A DNA stretch of 64,000 nucleotides, from NCBI GenBank assembly GCA_040285825.1, contig JAUPSS010000002.1:2418001-2482000 (forward strand), written 5' to 3'. Every line of letters starts with the position of its first letter. Position 1 is the first letter of the stretch. Under the pieces are notes generated by a model. The model saw only the letters and a list, made by a program, of their open reading frames with translations. It searched no databases and had not been told where the DNA came from. Both the position numbers and the translations under genes were made by a program. Source of the DNA: Eukaryota sp. TZLM1-RC (Eukaryota; Metamonada: BaSk clade). This document shows, piece after piece, positions 24,101 to 39,100 of this stretch.

Positions 24101-27100
24101 TTCACTGTGAGTATGGTAACGTTACCTTCAACACTGAAAGCGTAGTGACGATTGACGATCTTTTAATTGATCACGGTTTCCTCCATGGATCTGATCAAGT
24201 AGAAGTGTTAAATCAGCTTTTATGGCAAGGATCTGGCGGTCTTGGTAAAGATTCTAATGTTTTCAACTTGGCTTATGGCGAAGCAACTGTTCCAGACACT
24301 ACAAGAGTAATGGAAAAAAATGCTACACTTACTAATAAGGGCTACTTTTTATTTAGTGGTTATCAAGAGTTACTCGGTTATGGTGCAAATATTATCAACA
24401 CCGAAGAAGGACATATGCTGTTCACTGACTTAATCAAATGGGAAAGAGCTTCTTTCACAAACGAGTCATTAATGGATTCCTATTTCATTAATTATGGAAG
24501 TATTGATGTTACTGTTACTCAATTTGACTGCCAATTTGTCTTTTTGCATTATGGAGTTTTGAACCTTATTCTAGGAGAGTTTTACTTTGCTGGCGGTGGT
24601 AGTTCTTTTGGTCCAGTTTATGCAATGTTTGGTACAACTGTTGGTGTTGATGATCGTCCATTTACCTTTGAAAGTGGTAACAATTCATACATTGAGGGTA
24701 ATAATTTCTTCTTTGGGCTACGAAATCCCACTGGTATATTTTATTTAAAAACAAGGTTTTCTTTAAAGCAGTGCACTATTCAGGACAATGGTCGATTCTA
24801 CATCACTGACGATGCTTTTATTGCTGAAGAAGTATCAGTTGTTGTTAGGGGTACTCAAGTTGTCTTTGAAGATTTCATTAATCCAGATGTTTCTTTCACT
24901 AGCCTTGAACTTGGTTTTAATTCTATAGTTTCAATGGTTACTGGTCATCATATAACAATCGATGAGTTGTTGATTAATGGTGGATTCAGAGGAGGAACTG
25001 ATACAGTTACAGTCAAGAATCAGTTTGAGTTTAGAGCTGGTGGAGGTTTCCAAGATGAGTCAATTACTTATGCTGAACAAGGTTCTATTTTTATTGATAT
25101 TTTTGAAAAAGAATTCAAGGATTTATCCACTGTTATTTTCAATGGTCCAGTGATTTGGCTTCAAGAAAGTGATATCAGAGGTGGTCTTAATACTACCATT
25201 GTGTTTAATGATGTACTTGAAATCCATGATACTGGTAATTTTGTATTATATGACTGGGATGAATATGAACCAATGACCTCCCCTAATCCAGTCACTATTC
25301 CTTCTCAACATTCAACTCCAGATAGTTTACCAGTAGTCTTTGTGAATCATGGGATGGATTTAACCTCTGATTGGGAAGATATTGAATTTAAGTTTGAATG
25401 GGAGTTACAAAATTATGGTAACATCACAATTCCAGAAACTTTTGTTATGAAGGTTCTTTCTGGAGGTTTTGATTCCCATCCATCACGTTTACTTTCCTCT
25501 CCTGGATCTACTCTTGAAGTTGGTGCTCCTTATCCCTATATTTATAATGAAGATACTTGGTTTTATGCAAATAGATCAACACTTAAAATGACTCCAGGAT
25601 CTTTAATGTCTTTTAATGGGTTTGTTTGCTTTGATTACGCTGATATTGGACCTGCGGGAACAATTATTGTAAGAGAAAATGCAACCATGTGTAGGCATAC
25701 TAATCTCATTATCGAAGGTACTGAATTAATTATTGAAGGAGATGCTTATATCTGTGATTTAATTATGAAGGCTGATTACACTGGTAGTTCTGGTAGTCGG
25801 TTGTTTATCACTTGTTCACTCACTTGGTATAGGGGTGTTTTTGGCGGTGGTTCATTTATTTTCATTGAACCCCAAGCTACTTTCTTACTGGAATTAGATC
25901 CTGAAATAGAAGAACCAAAAGAAGATGAGATTTATCATGTCCTTGGGGAAGGTACTTCATTTGTGAATTATGGTTCTGGGTTAATCAAGTTTGATTTATA
26001 TGGTGATGTTGGTACTCAGTTTATTAATGAAGGTGATTTGAAATTGGAAAGGGGAAATTGGTCAAACCTTAACAATCAATCCTTATCATGGGCTAATTTG
26101 ATCAATAGAAATGATTTGTTAATTCAATCTTCTGGAGTTGTTAATTTCGATTGGAATGTTACCCAGGAACATGGTCATTTTAAGCTGGAAAAGGGTCACT
26201 TTAATGCCAGTGGTTTTGGTTTTGTTTCTGGTTTATTTGAACTTTCCTCGGATACAATCTTTACTATTAACTCTGGATTTACTTTCATTAATTCCAATGT
26301 CAAGTTTTATTCACCGAATCTGGTAGTAAATGATGCTTTTATAACATTCATCAACAGTTCTGTTAATTGGGAAGGGATTGACTATGATTTTAACTTTGAA
26401 GACTCAGTATTAACTTTTGATAAAGATACTATTATAGGAAGGTCTCCTGGCCTATTCACTTTGATTGACGGTTTAATTGAAATTTTGGATGTTTCTAATG
26501 AGTTTACCCTCAATAAGTTTAAACAAACTGATGGATTGCTTTATGTGTCTTCTTTGGTTTCTGATCCCATTATTGCAAACTACCAATTCCAAGGTGGTGT
26601 TGTTAACTCTGCTTCTGTTTGGTCTGTGTCAGATTTTGATTTCGAATCAGGTGAGTTTGTTGGTGTTGATGTCTTCAATCCCCAAAAGTTTACGATCAAA
26701 ACTGATGGAGAAAAAATTTGTAATACTCACCTCAATATTTCGTCTGGAGTCTTTGAATCTGGAACTGTTCTAGGTACCGATAACTGTGTGATTTCTAGTC
26801 CCAACTTTATTGTTGAAACATTATCTGTGGTCAAACTTGAAGGGTGTTCTGCTGTTTTCAATAACCAACAATTATTACATGTTAAATCTGGAACTTTTAA
26901 ATTTAACTTTGGTGAATTAAATGGAGGCAATGTTCTTGTGGATTCTCATCTTCTGCTCACTAAATGTCCAACTGTTTTCAACTCGAATTTAAATGTTTCA
27001 AATGATGGTAAAGTTTCGTTTAATTCTGATGTAGTTCTTTCAGAAGATTCTAAAATTCAAGGAAGTGGTACCATAGAGATCAATAGTAATGTGGTTATTA

Positions 27101-30100
27101 ATGGAAATGTGGATTTCTATGGATGTTTCATCATCTCAGGCTCTGGTCATTTAAATATTGATTCTGCTACCGTCCAGAACATTGAAATTTGTGATTTGGA
27201 CGGATCGCTTTTCGTTTTCAACTCTAGTATTCATATTATACTTATTAACAATATGGGTGGTAATACTTCGTTTAGTAACACTGTAGTCAATAATCATTTT
27301 TCAATCAACAAACTAATTGGTAAGATACATTTCAAAGGTAGCGACGTCAACACTCTCCACATTCACCAAGTTACTGGTAGAGCATACATTGCAGATCAAT
27401 CTATTATTGGTAACATGGAGGTAGCAGCCGTCGAATTGGGATTCTTGCAGTTTGAAGATTGTCTTGTTGATTCTTATACTATTCTCAACTTCAATTCTGG
27501 CAAGATTAATTTCCTCCAAGATTCTTCTGTAAATGTGACCAAACATGTTCAATTTGGCGGATCTACTGTCGTCAATGGTGAAGAAGTTTCTTTTGCACAA
27601 GCCAATGTTACTGTTCTTGATGGTTCATTTAACTTTACTAATGGTTTTATTCCTGATCTTACAGACTTCCTTGTTGAAGGTGATGTTGTTATTGATCAGT
27701 TTGCTTCTAATCAACAAGAAGTTAATGTATTGACCTTGAATGATGGAAAGTTTGTCATTACTCCACTTACCCAATTCAATATTGCTAAAGTGAATTTACA
27801 TAAAGGAACTTTTGGCGGTCCTAATTCAACTGTTGAAGAGTTATATTGGACTCATGGCAATCTAGATTCTGATTCTGTAACTCACGCTTCTAATGTCAAA
27901 ATGACCTCTGAATTGCAGAAGGAATTCAAGTCTGGTTCTAAGTTAGTTGTTTATGATAAGGGAGAATGGAATGATGGAACGGTGATGGGTGAAGATGGAT
28001 CTGTTCTTGAAATTTTGACTGACAGCTCAATGATCTTTACTGGAACAGAAGGATGGTATACTCAAAATATTGCCACTGACAATTCTGCCATTTTTTCCAC
28101 TGGTATATTAGAATTCAGTACACTGGATTCAATCACTATGGAATGGGATATTTTCAGTACTTTAATCACTGTTTCTAAAGGAAATATTTCCTTTGAAGAA
28201 TCAGATTTATCTACTGACAACTTCATCATTGAGCAAGACGCCACAATTCATCTTCGTAATAGAGTAAATGTTACTGATTTCATTGGTGGGGCTGGTGATG
28301 TTGTTATTGACGATGAAGATTCTTATGTTCTTTTTGAAGGAACTCTAAATCAAACAGGAACTTTATATATGAGAGATGGTCTTTTAGATTTGAGACAGAC
28401 GGAAATTGTTAATGTAACTATTGTTTATACTGGCGGAATTATTTTGTTTAGAGAGGACGTTAATGGTGATCGAGTCAATATTCCCGAACTTGGTACTGAT
28501 TTAGATATTGTTGACACTGACTTACTTGAATTAATCATTGGTAAATGTAATGGTCCAGTAACCATCAAAAATAGTAAAGTTTCAAAGGTCTATATTAACG
28601 AAATGTATGAGAATTGCCACGTTGTTTTTAAGGAAGGAGCCATTGTTGAGAAAGTAGTTATTAATGATATGTTTGATGGTTCTTTGGTCTTTAATGACGA
28701 ATCTGATGTTAAATTCGACTATATCAAGATTCATAATGGTCTCGTTGTTGCACAACCAGGTTCATCTCCCTCATTTACGGATTCTACACTCATTATTAAT
28801 GATGGTAATGTTACATTAAACGAAGCTTCAAAAACTAAGTTCAAGGATGTAACAACTGAATTGAATGGTGGTGAATTGGTTATTCATCCCAGTGGAACCA
28901 AAAATTGTCCTCAATGGCCAAGGTTGATTTTAAATCATGATGCCAATTTGGTTATTAATGAACCTGACTGTGTTTCCAAGGTTAATTTACTTGAAGTTAA
29001 TGATATGGCTAAGATCACTTCCTTTGGCACTATTCATGTTAAGGATATGCTTTTTAATGGAGGGGTTATTGGAAAAGATTCTACTTCCTTCCATGTTTTA
29101 AATGAAATCACAGTCACTGATTGTAAGGATAAGTTATTTGGACAAAATGTTCGTTTATTTATTAACAATACTGGTAGGTTTGAATCAACTTCAGAAACCT
29201 GTGATAGTTTCAATACAAAGTTTGATAATAATGCAGTTCTTTACATTGACCATTCAGCTTTTCTTAACTTTTCTTCTAGTTCATCCAAGTCTTTGAACTT
29301 TGTTTTTGCATGTGATGATTGTAACTCCTTTACTGGTATCAGAAACTTTGGTGAGTTGTATGTCGAAGAGGACTCTGTTGTGGAATTCTCTGTTTATGTT
29401 GAATCTGTTGGTGATTTTTCATTACACTCTAATTCGGAGGTTGATTTTAATCAATTCACTGAAATTTTGGGTAATTTATTGTTAGATTCCTTAGCTCAGC
29501 TCAATGTCAATAATGATTTACTTCAACATTCAACTTCTAATGTTGAAATTAATACTGATGCAATGATTTATGCTAATTCTGACAATATTTTCTTCAATGG
29601 CCAAGTTGATTGCGAAGCTGAAACTACTGATTGTTTAACAGTTGAATCTGGGTCTGTCAACTTTACAGAAAGCTTCACTTCTACCCGTGTTAATTTAAAG
29701 ATTTCCAATGGCGAACTTAACCACTATGGAAAGTTGGATGTTTTAAATTGCAATATTGTAAAGGGAAATTTATCTTTTAAATCAGGTGCTGTTATTGATT
29801 CAATTAACCACTGTAAAGTAAAATCTTCAGGATCTGTTATTCATCATGGTATTTCCGAAACAAAGTCTGTTGGCAAATTAGAAATCGTTGGTGGTAAATA
29901 TCATTTACTCGATGCCAGTATTATTAATTCTCATGAATCAACTTTTATATTAGTTGGCGAATCTAGTGAATTTATTTCAAAATCGGGAGCTTTGTTTAAT
30001 CTAACTAATGCAATAATTAATCTAAAATCTGGCCACTATTTATTTGAAAGTTCCAGTGTAACTGACTCTCCTACCATTGCTGAATGTACAATTACGGGTG

Positions 30101-33100
30101 GTAACTTTGATGCTAATTTAGATGAACTTGTACTCATAGATGACTTGCATCTAGATGGTTCCACTGCTAAACGATCTGGTGAATCAACTATTGAAGTATT
30201 AAACTTATTTACATTTACTAATGGTACCTTGAGTGGTTCAGGAATAACCAAATCTTTAAAATTGTTTAAGTTTAACTCTCAGTCTCAACAGTCAATAACT
30301 GATGGGCATTTATTAGAATTGATTGATTCTGCTGAATTTTCTCGATGTAATGTTTACGGTGAAGATCAAGCTTCTATTCATGTATTGTCTAATTCTACTG
30401 TTAATATTACGGGAACATGTTCATTTACTGCTGGTGATTCATCTGACTTGGTTATTTGGAATGAAGGTACCATTAACTCTAACCATGATTCTGTAGAATT
30501 TGGATGGTATTTCACCAATGACTTTATCCTTAATGTTGAGTCTGGTCAGTTAATTCTTTCCGGTAATGGTACTAGTTCCAATTTAATCAATATTATGGGT
30601 AGGCTAATTATAAAGTCTACAGTTATTTCTACTGATTCTGCAACAATCAATGGTTCAGAACAATCATTAATTGTTCTTAATTCAGCGGTTTCATATTTTA
30701 TTAACTCTGGAACTTTTGACGTAAAAGGTGATTTGAAACTTGAACATACAGGTGTTGTTGCTGAATTTGTCAATCAAAGTAGTGTTTTAGTTGTTAATTT
30801 TGTGGTGGACCACGGTTTTCTTCGTTTTACTGATAATTCCATCATAACATCGTTTTCTGGGACTTTAAATGATGGTGTTGTTTCCATTTTGAGTAACAGT
30901 CGTATTGACTTCATTTCTATCATTTCCCAAGATGGCGGACTACTCTCTGTCAATTCTGCCAAGTTGATCGATTTTTCTCAATCCAATTTAATCCTTTCGG
31001 GTGGAGAGTTTATCGCTGATAATAATGCTACATTTGATCATACAAATGCGACAATTATTGGTGGTCATTTACTTTTAACTTCAACACTTTCCGGTGCTTA
31101 TGCTGTACACTTTGATAACATGGAGTTATTGGGTGGTATTTTTGAAACTGAAGGCGAAGCTAATCCTGTATTTATTGATTCTTTGTTACTGAATGGAGGT
31201 ACTCGCCAAGGAGACCGCACTCTCGTTATTAATACCGTTTTTATTTGGGAGTCTGGGTATCTTAAATCGAAAGCTATTACCGAAAGTATTGAGTTTACTC
31301 TATTCAGAACTCCTGAAGAAAAGGACCTCGGATCAAATCATGAATTGTTACTTTCTCGTTACAGTGTTTTTGAAGATGGTAACTTGAAGTGCTATAATAA
31401 TACAAGAGTTATTAATAATTTTGACTCCAACTTTATTATTACCGGAAAAGGTAGCATTACTGATGTTTCTGATGATATTACCCCCTTATTTATTAACAAA
31501 AACACCGCCACTGTTATTAAACAAGGCTGTGGTGAGTTTACTGTTTCCATCTCGCTCCATAATTATGGACTAATTAAGATTCATGACATCTCTAGTTGTT
31601 CAAGTCCAAACTCTTTAATTGTTTCAGGTGACTCCTGGTCAATTGGAGTCATAAAAGTCACTAAACAGTCAATACTAGACATCAAGGCTCAATTACATCT
31701 TAATCATACTTCGTTGCTGGAAGGAAGTGGTGACGTGTCTCTCACATCATCATCGTCATTTTTGATTGTTTCAAACACATTCAACCACACTGGTTTTGTA
31801 AATGTTACCGCTGATGAAGCTCAAATGGACATTACCAGGGAATCCAATGTTTTTGAAATCAACCTACTCCTACTTGCTGATGGAATAGTCAATATTAAAG
31901 AAGGTTCAAATGTCACTCTAATTACTAGCAAAGTAAATAAGGGAAAACTCAATGTTCACGGAGCTGGTATTGAACAATATGAATCACTTACTTGCAATGG
32001 AGGAGTTGTTAATTTATTTGAAAATTCTGTTGTGGAATTCAGCCAGTCCAAACTCGAAATCAATGGTGGTGAGGTTGTTTTCCATCCATTGTCCCAAATT
32101 TCCATAACCAATTCCATTCTTCATTTAACTGGAGGTGATCTTATTATTTTTGACTCTTCTGTTCAAACCCAACCTTTATTTGAAACTGTTATTATAGATG
32201 GGGGTGAATTATTTTTCAATTCCTCTAATGATCTTTATATAGAAAATCTTTATATGAATGATGGAAAAAGATCTGGTTTTGGAGTTATTGAGGTTTCTAA
32301 TGTTTTGACTTGGAAAGGAGGTAAACTTTATGAATCTGGTATTACTAAAAATATGAAACTAATGGTGGTTGAAGGTGATTCCTTAATGGAGATAGATGAG
32401 GGTCACACTTTGGTTAATTATGGTAATGTGACTCTCCTTGAAGGAACACTTGAAGCTGGTGCTTTTACCAGAATTGTCAACAAACCTAATGCTGTATTTG
32501 AAATTGGAGGCCAAGGTAAATTAAATCCCACTTCTGAAAATGAAGCATTGCCTTTATTTATCAATTATGGTATATTTGCTAAAATTTCCACTGCTGACAC
32601 TTTTGAATTCCTTCTTGGTCTCCAAAACCATGAATTCGTTTTAATTGAAAATGGTTCTTTATCAATTGGCACAGACTCTTTTTCTACTGATACTATTCAA
32701 ATTAATGAAGGTTGTACCTTGGAATTAACTGGAAAATTTGACTTATTAAATACTTCAATAGTTGTTAATTCACCGGGAAATATTCATGTTTCCAGACCAG
32801 AATCTAATGTTTTTGTTGATGGCTTGTTTGATCATTCTGGACAGTTTTTTAATTGATGATGGCGAAGTTACTTTTGGTAACAGTGTTGTGGTTGATCAAG
32901 TCAATCTTGTTATGAATGATGGATTAGTTAACTTTAAAGAAGGTTCAAAAGTCACTCTAATTACTAGCAAAGTAAATAAGGGAAAACTCAATGTTCACGG
33001 AGCTGGTATTGAACAATATGAATCACTTACTTGCAATGGAGGAGTTGTTAATTTATTTGAAAATTCTGTTGTGGAATTCAGCCAGTCCAAACTCGAAATC

Positions 33101-36100
33101 AATGGTGGTGAGGTTGTTTTCCATCCATTGTCCCAAATTTCCATAACCAATTCCATTCTTCATTTAAATGGAGGTGATCTTATTATTTTTGACTCTTCTG
33201 TTCAAACCCAACCTTTATTTGAAACTGTTATTATAGATGGGGGTGAATTATTTTTCAATTCCTCTAATGATCTTTATATAGAAAATCTTTATATGAATGA
33301 TGGAAAAAGATCTGGTTTTGGCATTATTGAGGTTTCTAATGTTTTTACTTGGAAAGGAGGTAAACTTTATGAATCTGGTATTACTAAAAATATGAAACTA
33401 ATGGTGGTTGAAGGTGATTCCTTAATGGAGATAGATGAGGGTCACACTTTGGTTAATTATGGTAATGTGACTCTCCTTGAAGGAACACTTGAAGCTGGTG
33501 CTTTTACCAGAATTGTCAACAAACCTAATGCTGTATTTGAAATTGGAGGCCAAGGTAAATTAAATCCCACTTCTGAAAATGAAGCATTGCCTTTATTTAT
33601 TAATTATGGTATATTTGCTAAAATTTCCACTGCTGACACTTTTGAATTCCTTCTTGGTCTCCAAAACCATGAATTCGTTTTAATTGAAAATGGTTCTTTA
33701 TCAATTGGCACAGACTCTTTTTCTACTGATACTATTCAAATTAATGAAGGTTGTACCTTGGAATTAACTGGAAAATTTGACTTATTAAATACTTCAATAG
33801 TTGTTAATTCACCGGGAAATATTCATGTTTCCAGACCAGAATCTAATGTTTTTGTTGATGGCTTGTTTGATCATTCTGGACAGTTTTTAATTGATGATGG
33901 CGAAGTTACTTTTGGTAACAGTGTTGTGGTTGATCAAGTCAATCTTGTTATGAATGATGGATTAGTTAACTTTAAAGAAGGTTCAAAAGTCACTCTAATT
34001 ACTAGCAAAGTAAATAAGGGAAAACTCAATGTTCACGGAGCTGGTATTGAACAATATGAATCACTTACTTGCAATGGAGGAGTTGTTAATTTATTTGAAA
34101 ATTCTGTTGTGGAATTCAGCCAGTCCAAACTCGAAATCAATGGTGGTGAGGTTGTTTTCCATCCATTGTCCCAAATTTCCATAACCAATTCCATTCTTCA
34201 TTTAAATGGAGGTGATCTTATTATTTTTGACTCTTCTGTTCAAACCCAACCTTTATTTGAAACTGTTATTATAGATGGGGGTGAATTATTTTTCAATTCC
34301 TCTAATGATCTTTATATAGAAAATCTTTATATGAATGATGGAAAAAGATCTGGTTTTGGCATTATTGAGGTTTCTAATGTTTTTACTTGGAAAGGAGGTA
34401 AACTTTATGAATCTGGTATTACTAAAAATATGAAACTAATGGTGGTTGAAGGTGATTCCTTAATGGAGATAGATGATGGTCACACTTTGGTTAATTATGG
34501 TAATGTGACCCTTCTTGAAGGAACACTTGAAGCTGGTGCTTTTACCAGAATTGTCAACAAACCTAATGCTGTATTTGAAATTGGAGGCCAAGGTAAATTA
34601 AATCCCACTTCTGAAAATGAAGCATTGCCTTTATTTATTAATTATGGTATATTTGCCAAAATTTCCACTGCTGACACTTTTGAATTCCTTCTTGGTCTCC
34701 AAAACCATGAATTCGTTTTAATTGAAAATGGTACTTTATCAATTGGCACAGACTCTTTTTCTACTGATACTATTCAAATTAATGAAGGTTGTACCTTGGA
34801 ATTAACTGGAAAATTCGACTTTTTAAATACTTCAATAGTTGTTAATTCACCGGGAAATATTCACGTTTCCAGACCAGAATCTAATGTTTTTGTTGATGGC
34901 TTGTTTGATCATTCTGGACAGTTATTAATTGATGATGGCGAAGTTACTTTTGCTCATGATCTTTATGTTGAAAAGGGTTTCATTGTTCAATCTGGGGGTT
35001 TATTTCAAGCTTTTGGAATTATAGACGAGTTGAAGCTCAATATTTCAGGTGGATCTGCTCAAATTTTAGACGTTTTAATTAAAAATCTCTCCACTATTGA
35101 ATTATCTCGTTCAGGTCTTATCAATATCACCAAGTATTCAACGATAGATTTTTCAGATTCTTTGTGGAAAGTTTCTGGTGGTCAATTATTATTCAATGAT
35201 GGAAGTTCATCTAATATCACCAATGTTAACCTATTCCAGGATGATGGATTAATTTACTTTGAAGATACCTTTTTACCCATTGTCGGTCATTTTGAAGAAG
35301 TTTATCTTTGTGGGGGAATCCTTTTACTTAATAACAACAACTCTATTAATACTGAAACATTTAAGCTTTGTGGTGGTATTAGGTCAGGTAATGGTAATAT
35401 GAATGTGACTCAACACTTTTCGTGGACTGCTGGAACTCTAACTGATCCTGGAACAACTACTGTATTAGCAAATTCTTTGTTTACAGAAAATAAGCCTAAA
35501 GATTTGTTAAATGGTCATTCTTTAATTAATTACGATGAAATGACAATTGAAGACACTCTGATTCATCTAGTTAATGGTTCTCAAATAATTAACACTAATT
35601 ACGGTCATGTTTACTTTAAGAACCAAGCCTCCCTCATTGGTGAAATTAATACTGATTTGGACCCTTCTGTTGTTAACCATGGCAAATTCACTGTTCATTC
35701 TGACAGTTTGGCTCTGATTTCTTCTGATTTCTTCAATTTTGGAGATGTTTTTGTTTTGGATGATTCTATTATTGATATTGGTGGTGTTAGTTCGCATTCA
35801 ACTGGTCTCATTAATGCTTCTTATTCTTCCACTATCAAAATCCATGGTACTTTTGAATTTGGAGATCAAGCCAGCGTTTATGGAGGTGGTTCTTTATTTG
35901 TTTATTCAATGAACGGAAAGGTTGACATTTTGACAGTATTTGACCTTATTAATAATATCACAGTCACTGATTCAGCTGTTTTATCTTTATCTAAACCAGA
36001 CAGTTGTCATCTTTACCCCTCCACAGTTAAGGTTTCTAATGCTAGTCTCTTAATTGAACATTGTATTGTTGATGGTTTGGATTTGTTTGTTTCCGATAAT

Positions 36101-39100
36101 GGTATTGTTTTCATTAATGGTACTGCCAATATTACTGGATTTAATCTTGATTTAGAATTTGGTAAAGTTTTCTTAATGGATTCCTCTAGACTTGTTGCTA
36201 CTTATTCTAATTGGACATTGGGACCTTTTATTGCTGAATTTGATATATTCACTGGATCTGAACTATCTGGATTACTTCATTCAGTTACATTACTTGAAAA
36301 CTCGATGTTGTATATTGGAAATGAATCTATTGGTGCTCTTGAATTCAACCACCTTAACCTTGATGGTGGAAGTCTTAATTATTCCGACAAGCAATCTGAT
36401 CTTTTGGTTGACAACTTGTTTTCCTTTAATGGAACTCGATTGGGCACAGGAAATATTTCAGTAACTGACAGTCTTGATGTCAAAAATTTGGAAATGTCAG
36501 GAGATGCAACAACTCAAGCATTAATCGACTCAAAATGTATTATTTCGTATGGAAGAATAGATCTTTTTAATCACCATTTCGTTCTTCATTGCACAGTGTT
36601 AATTCAAGAATCAACAATTAACTGTAACAACAGTATTATTGATCAAGAATATAATGTTTTAGTTTTCAATAATTCTGAATTTATTGGTTCCAATTCTGAA
36701 TTCAATTCCTTTAGCAAGGTATCTATTGAAAATGCTTTCCGTACTTCAATTAATTCTACATTCCATTCTCTTGTTACTGTTTATAGTAACAGTTCATTAA
36801 TCAATTCTGATCAGCTTGTATTTTCCAGTTCCAGTAATTGTAATTCCTTTGGTTCTATTGTTACTGAGTTTGATGGTACTTCTTATCTTTATGGAACTCT
36901 TGAATGTTTTGAGCATTATTGTTTAATTAATTATGGATTTACTGAATTTGTCAATGATTCAAATAATGTAAATTTATCGATTCGTTCTCTTGATGGTTAT
37001 GTTTTAATTAGTCATGATGCTATATTCGTTGATAACGTTACTATTTCCTCAATTGATGGTACAGTAAGAGTTTTTTCCGATTTAATTCATTTACAAATTC
37101 AAGAATCAACTGGTGGTTTAATTGATCTCTCTTCTGAAGTGCAGTATTTTTCAGTTAATTCTTTTGAAGGAGGTCTGTTATTAATTAATTCTACTGCCAA
37201 GGTTCTTAATATTAAAGAATTCGTCAGTTCCAATTATGCAAATGTTATTATTAATGATGGTTCTTTCCTTAATATGACCAATTCGTTACTGGAAATTAAT
37301 GGAGGACTCTTTGAAATTCAAGAGTTTGCTGAGGTTTCATTTGGATCTCCATCTACTTGTAAAATTTCCCAATCTAATGGAAATATTGCCTCTCAAATTA
37401 ATTTAGAATTGGACTTATTTGAAATTTCCGGGGGTGTTTTTACATCAAATGCTTCTATTTCTACCTTTATCATCAAGGGTGGTGTTGTTGATTATGCAAA
37501 TTTATCTGTTGAAGTTATTCAAACTTGCACCGAGTCACCCTCAACATTTATTAATTCTTTTATTAGTTTAACAGGTTCCATTTCCAGTTTGTGTTCTTCT
37601 GATATTATTTTAGAAGGATCAGATTTAGTAATTCAAAAAGCCCTTATTGATAGTATTGTTGAATTTTTGGGTATTTTTGGTGATAATTATTCTTCTGTTT
37701 TGTTCAATTCATCTCTCATTTTCTCTGAATTAAATAATCTTGAAATTAATTCTCAGACTTTTATTCCTTTTGGTGCTGAAATTGCTGGTAATTTGACAAT
37801 TTCGGACCCCCAGTTCACTGGTGATGTTGTTTTAAATTCCACTGCCCAACTTTCTGTTGAATCGTTTATCTTGCCCAAATCGAGCTCTTTAGTTGTCTTT
37901 AATGGGGCGATTTCTTTTGGTAATATCCATATCTCAGGCAGTTTAATGGTATTTGGCCACTACCAACATGGTGGTTTGTTAAATCTAACTTCAACTTCAA
38001 TTGTCAATGTTTCTATTCATGACAAACTCACTTTTGATACAATTGCAGTCGAATCTATTAATTATAATGGTGATTTATTTATAAACTTCGAACCCACCTT
38101 TGAACTTAGAAGAGGAACTCAATTTACTTTCTTTGAACATGACTCCCACACTGGGAAATTCAATGAAATTACTGGTAACTGTTTGTCTAATTTTGGATTC
38201 AATTACACTTCTACTCAAATGTACGCTGAAGTGGGCAATAAGATTGATCCTGATTATCGTTACTATTTCTTTATCTCACCATTAGGTTTTGATTCCCTTT
38301 GCTGTGGACCATCTGATGTTCCTTGTAAAACATTGGAAGCTACTTTATCTAGAACTTTGGAGGATGATTATATTGAATTTTTAAAGGGAAACTATTCTGA
38401 ATATGAACCATTAGTATTTCGAAATACTGGAATAGGCGTTGTAAATGGTTCTAATAATAAATTTACTTGTGAAAATGGAGGAATTGGTCTGGAAATCATT
38501 AGTGAAGGCAATCTTACTGTTTCTGGTTTCAATTTCACTGAGTGTGAAACTGCAATTAAGTCAACTAATTCTGTTTTAAATATTGATAATTTAAAAGTTA
38601 ATTCAAGTTTGATCTCTTTGTCCTCACGAATAATTGATTCAGTCCACAGTAAAATCAACCTAGTAAACTCCCAATTTTCTGATCTTAGTGGTCCATTAAT
38701 TTCTGTTGGTTCTGGCTCCCAACTTGAAATTTATTCAATTACTATTGCTTCAATTGATGGTATTGTTTTTAATGCCGAATCTTCTACGCTTTTTATCAAT
38801 GATTTTGTTGCTACACATTTAAATAACAATTTAATTTCTTCTACTAATTCTAAATTGAAATTTAATAATACCAATATTAGAGAAAGTCTTGGTTCAATTT
38901 GTGTTGAATTATTCAATGGCAATAATGAATTTAGTGATTTTAGGGTAATTAATTCACAATATTCTGAAACTATTTTTAAAACCATTCATTCTGATTTAGC
39001 AGTAGATACTTTTATTATTTCAAATGTTGTTACCCCTCTTGTTTTCAATACTTTTAAATCGATTGTTTCGTTGGCCAATATTAATCAATTATCAGAAACT

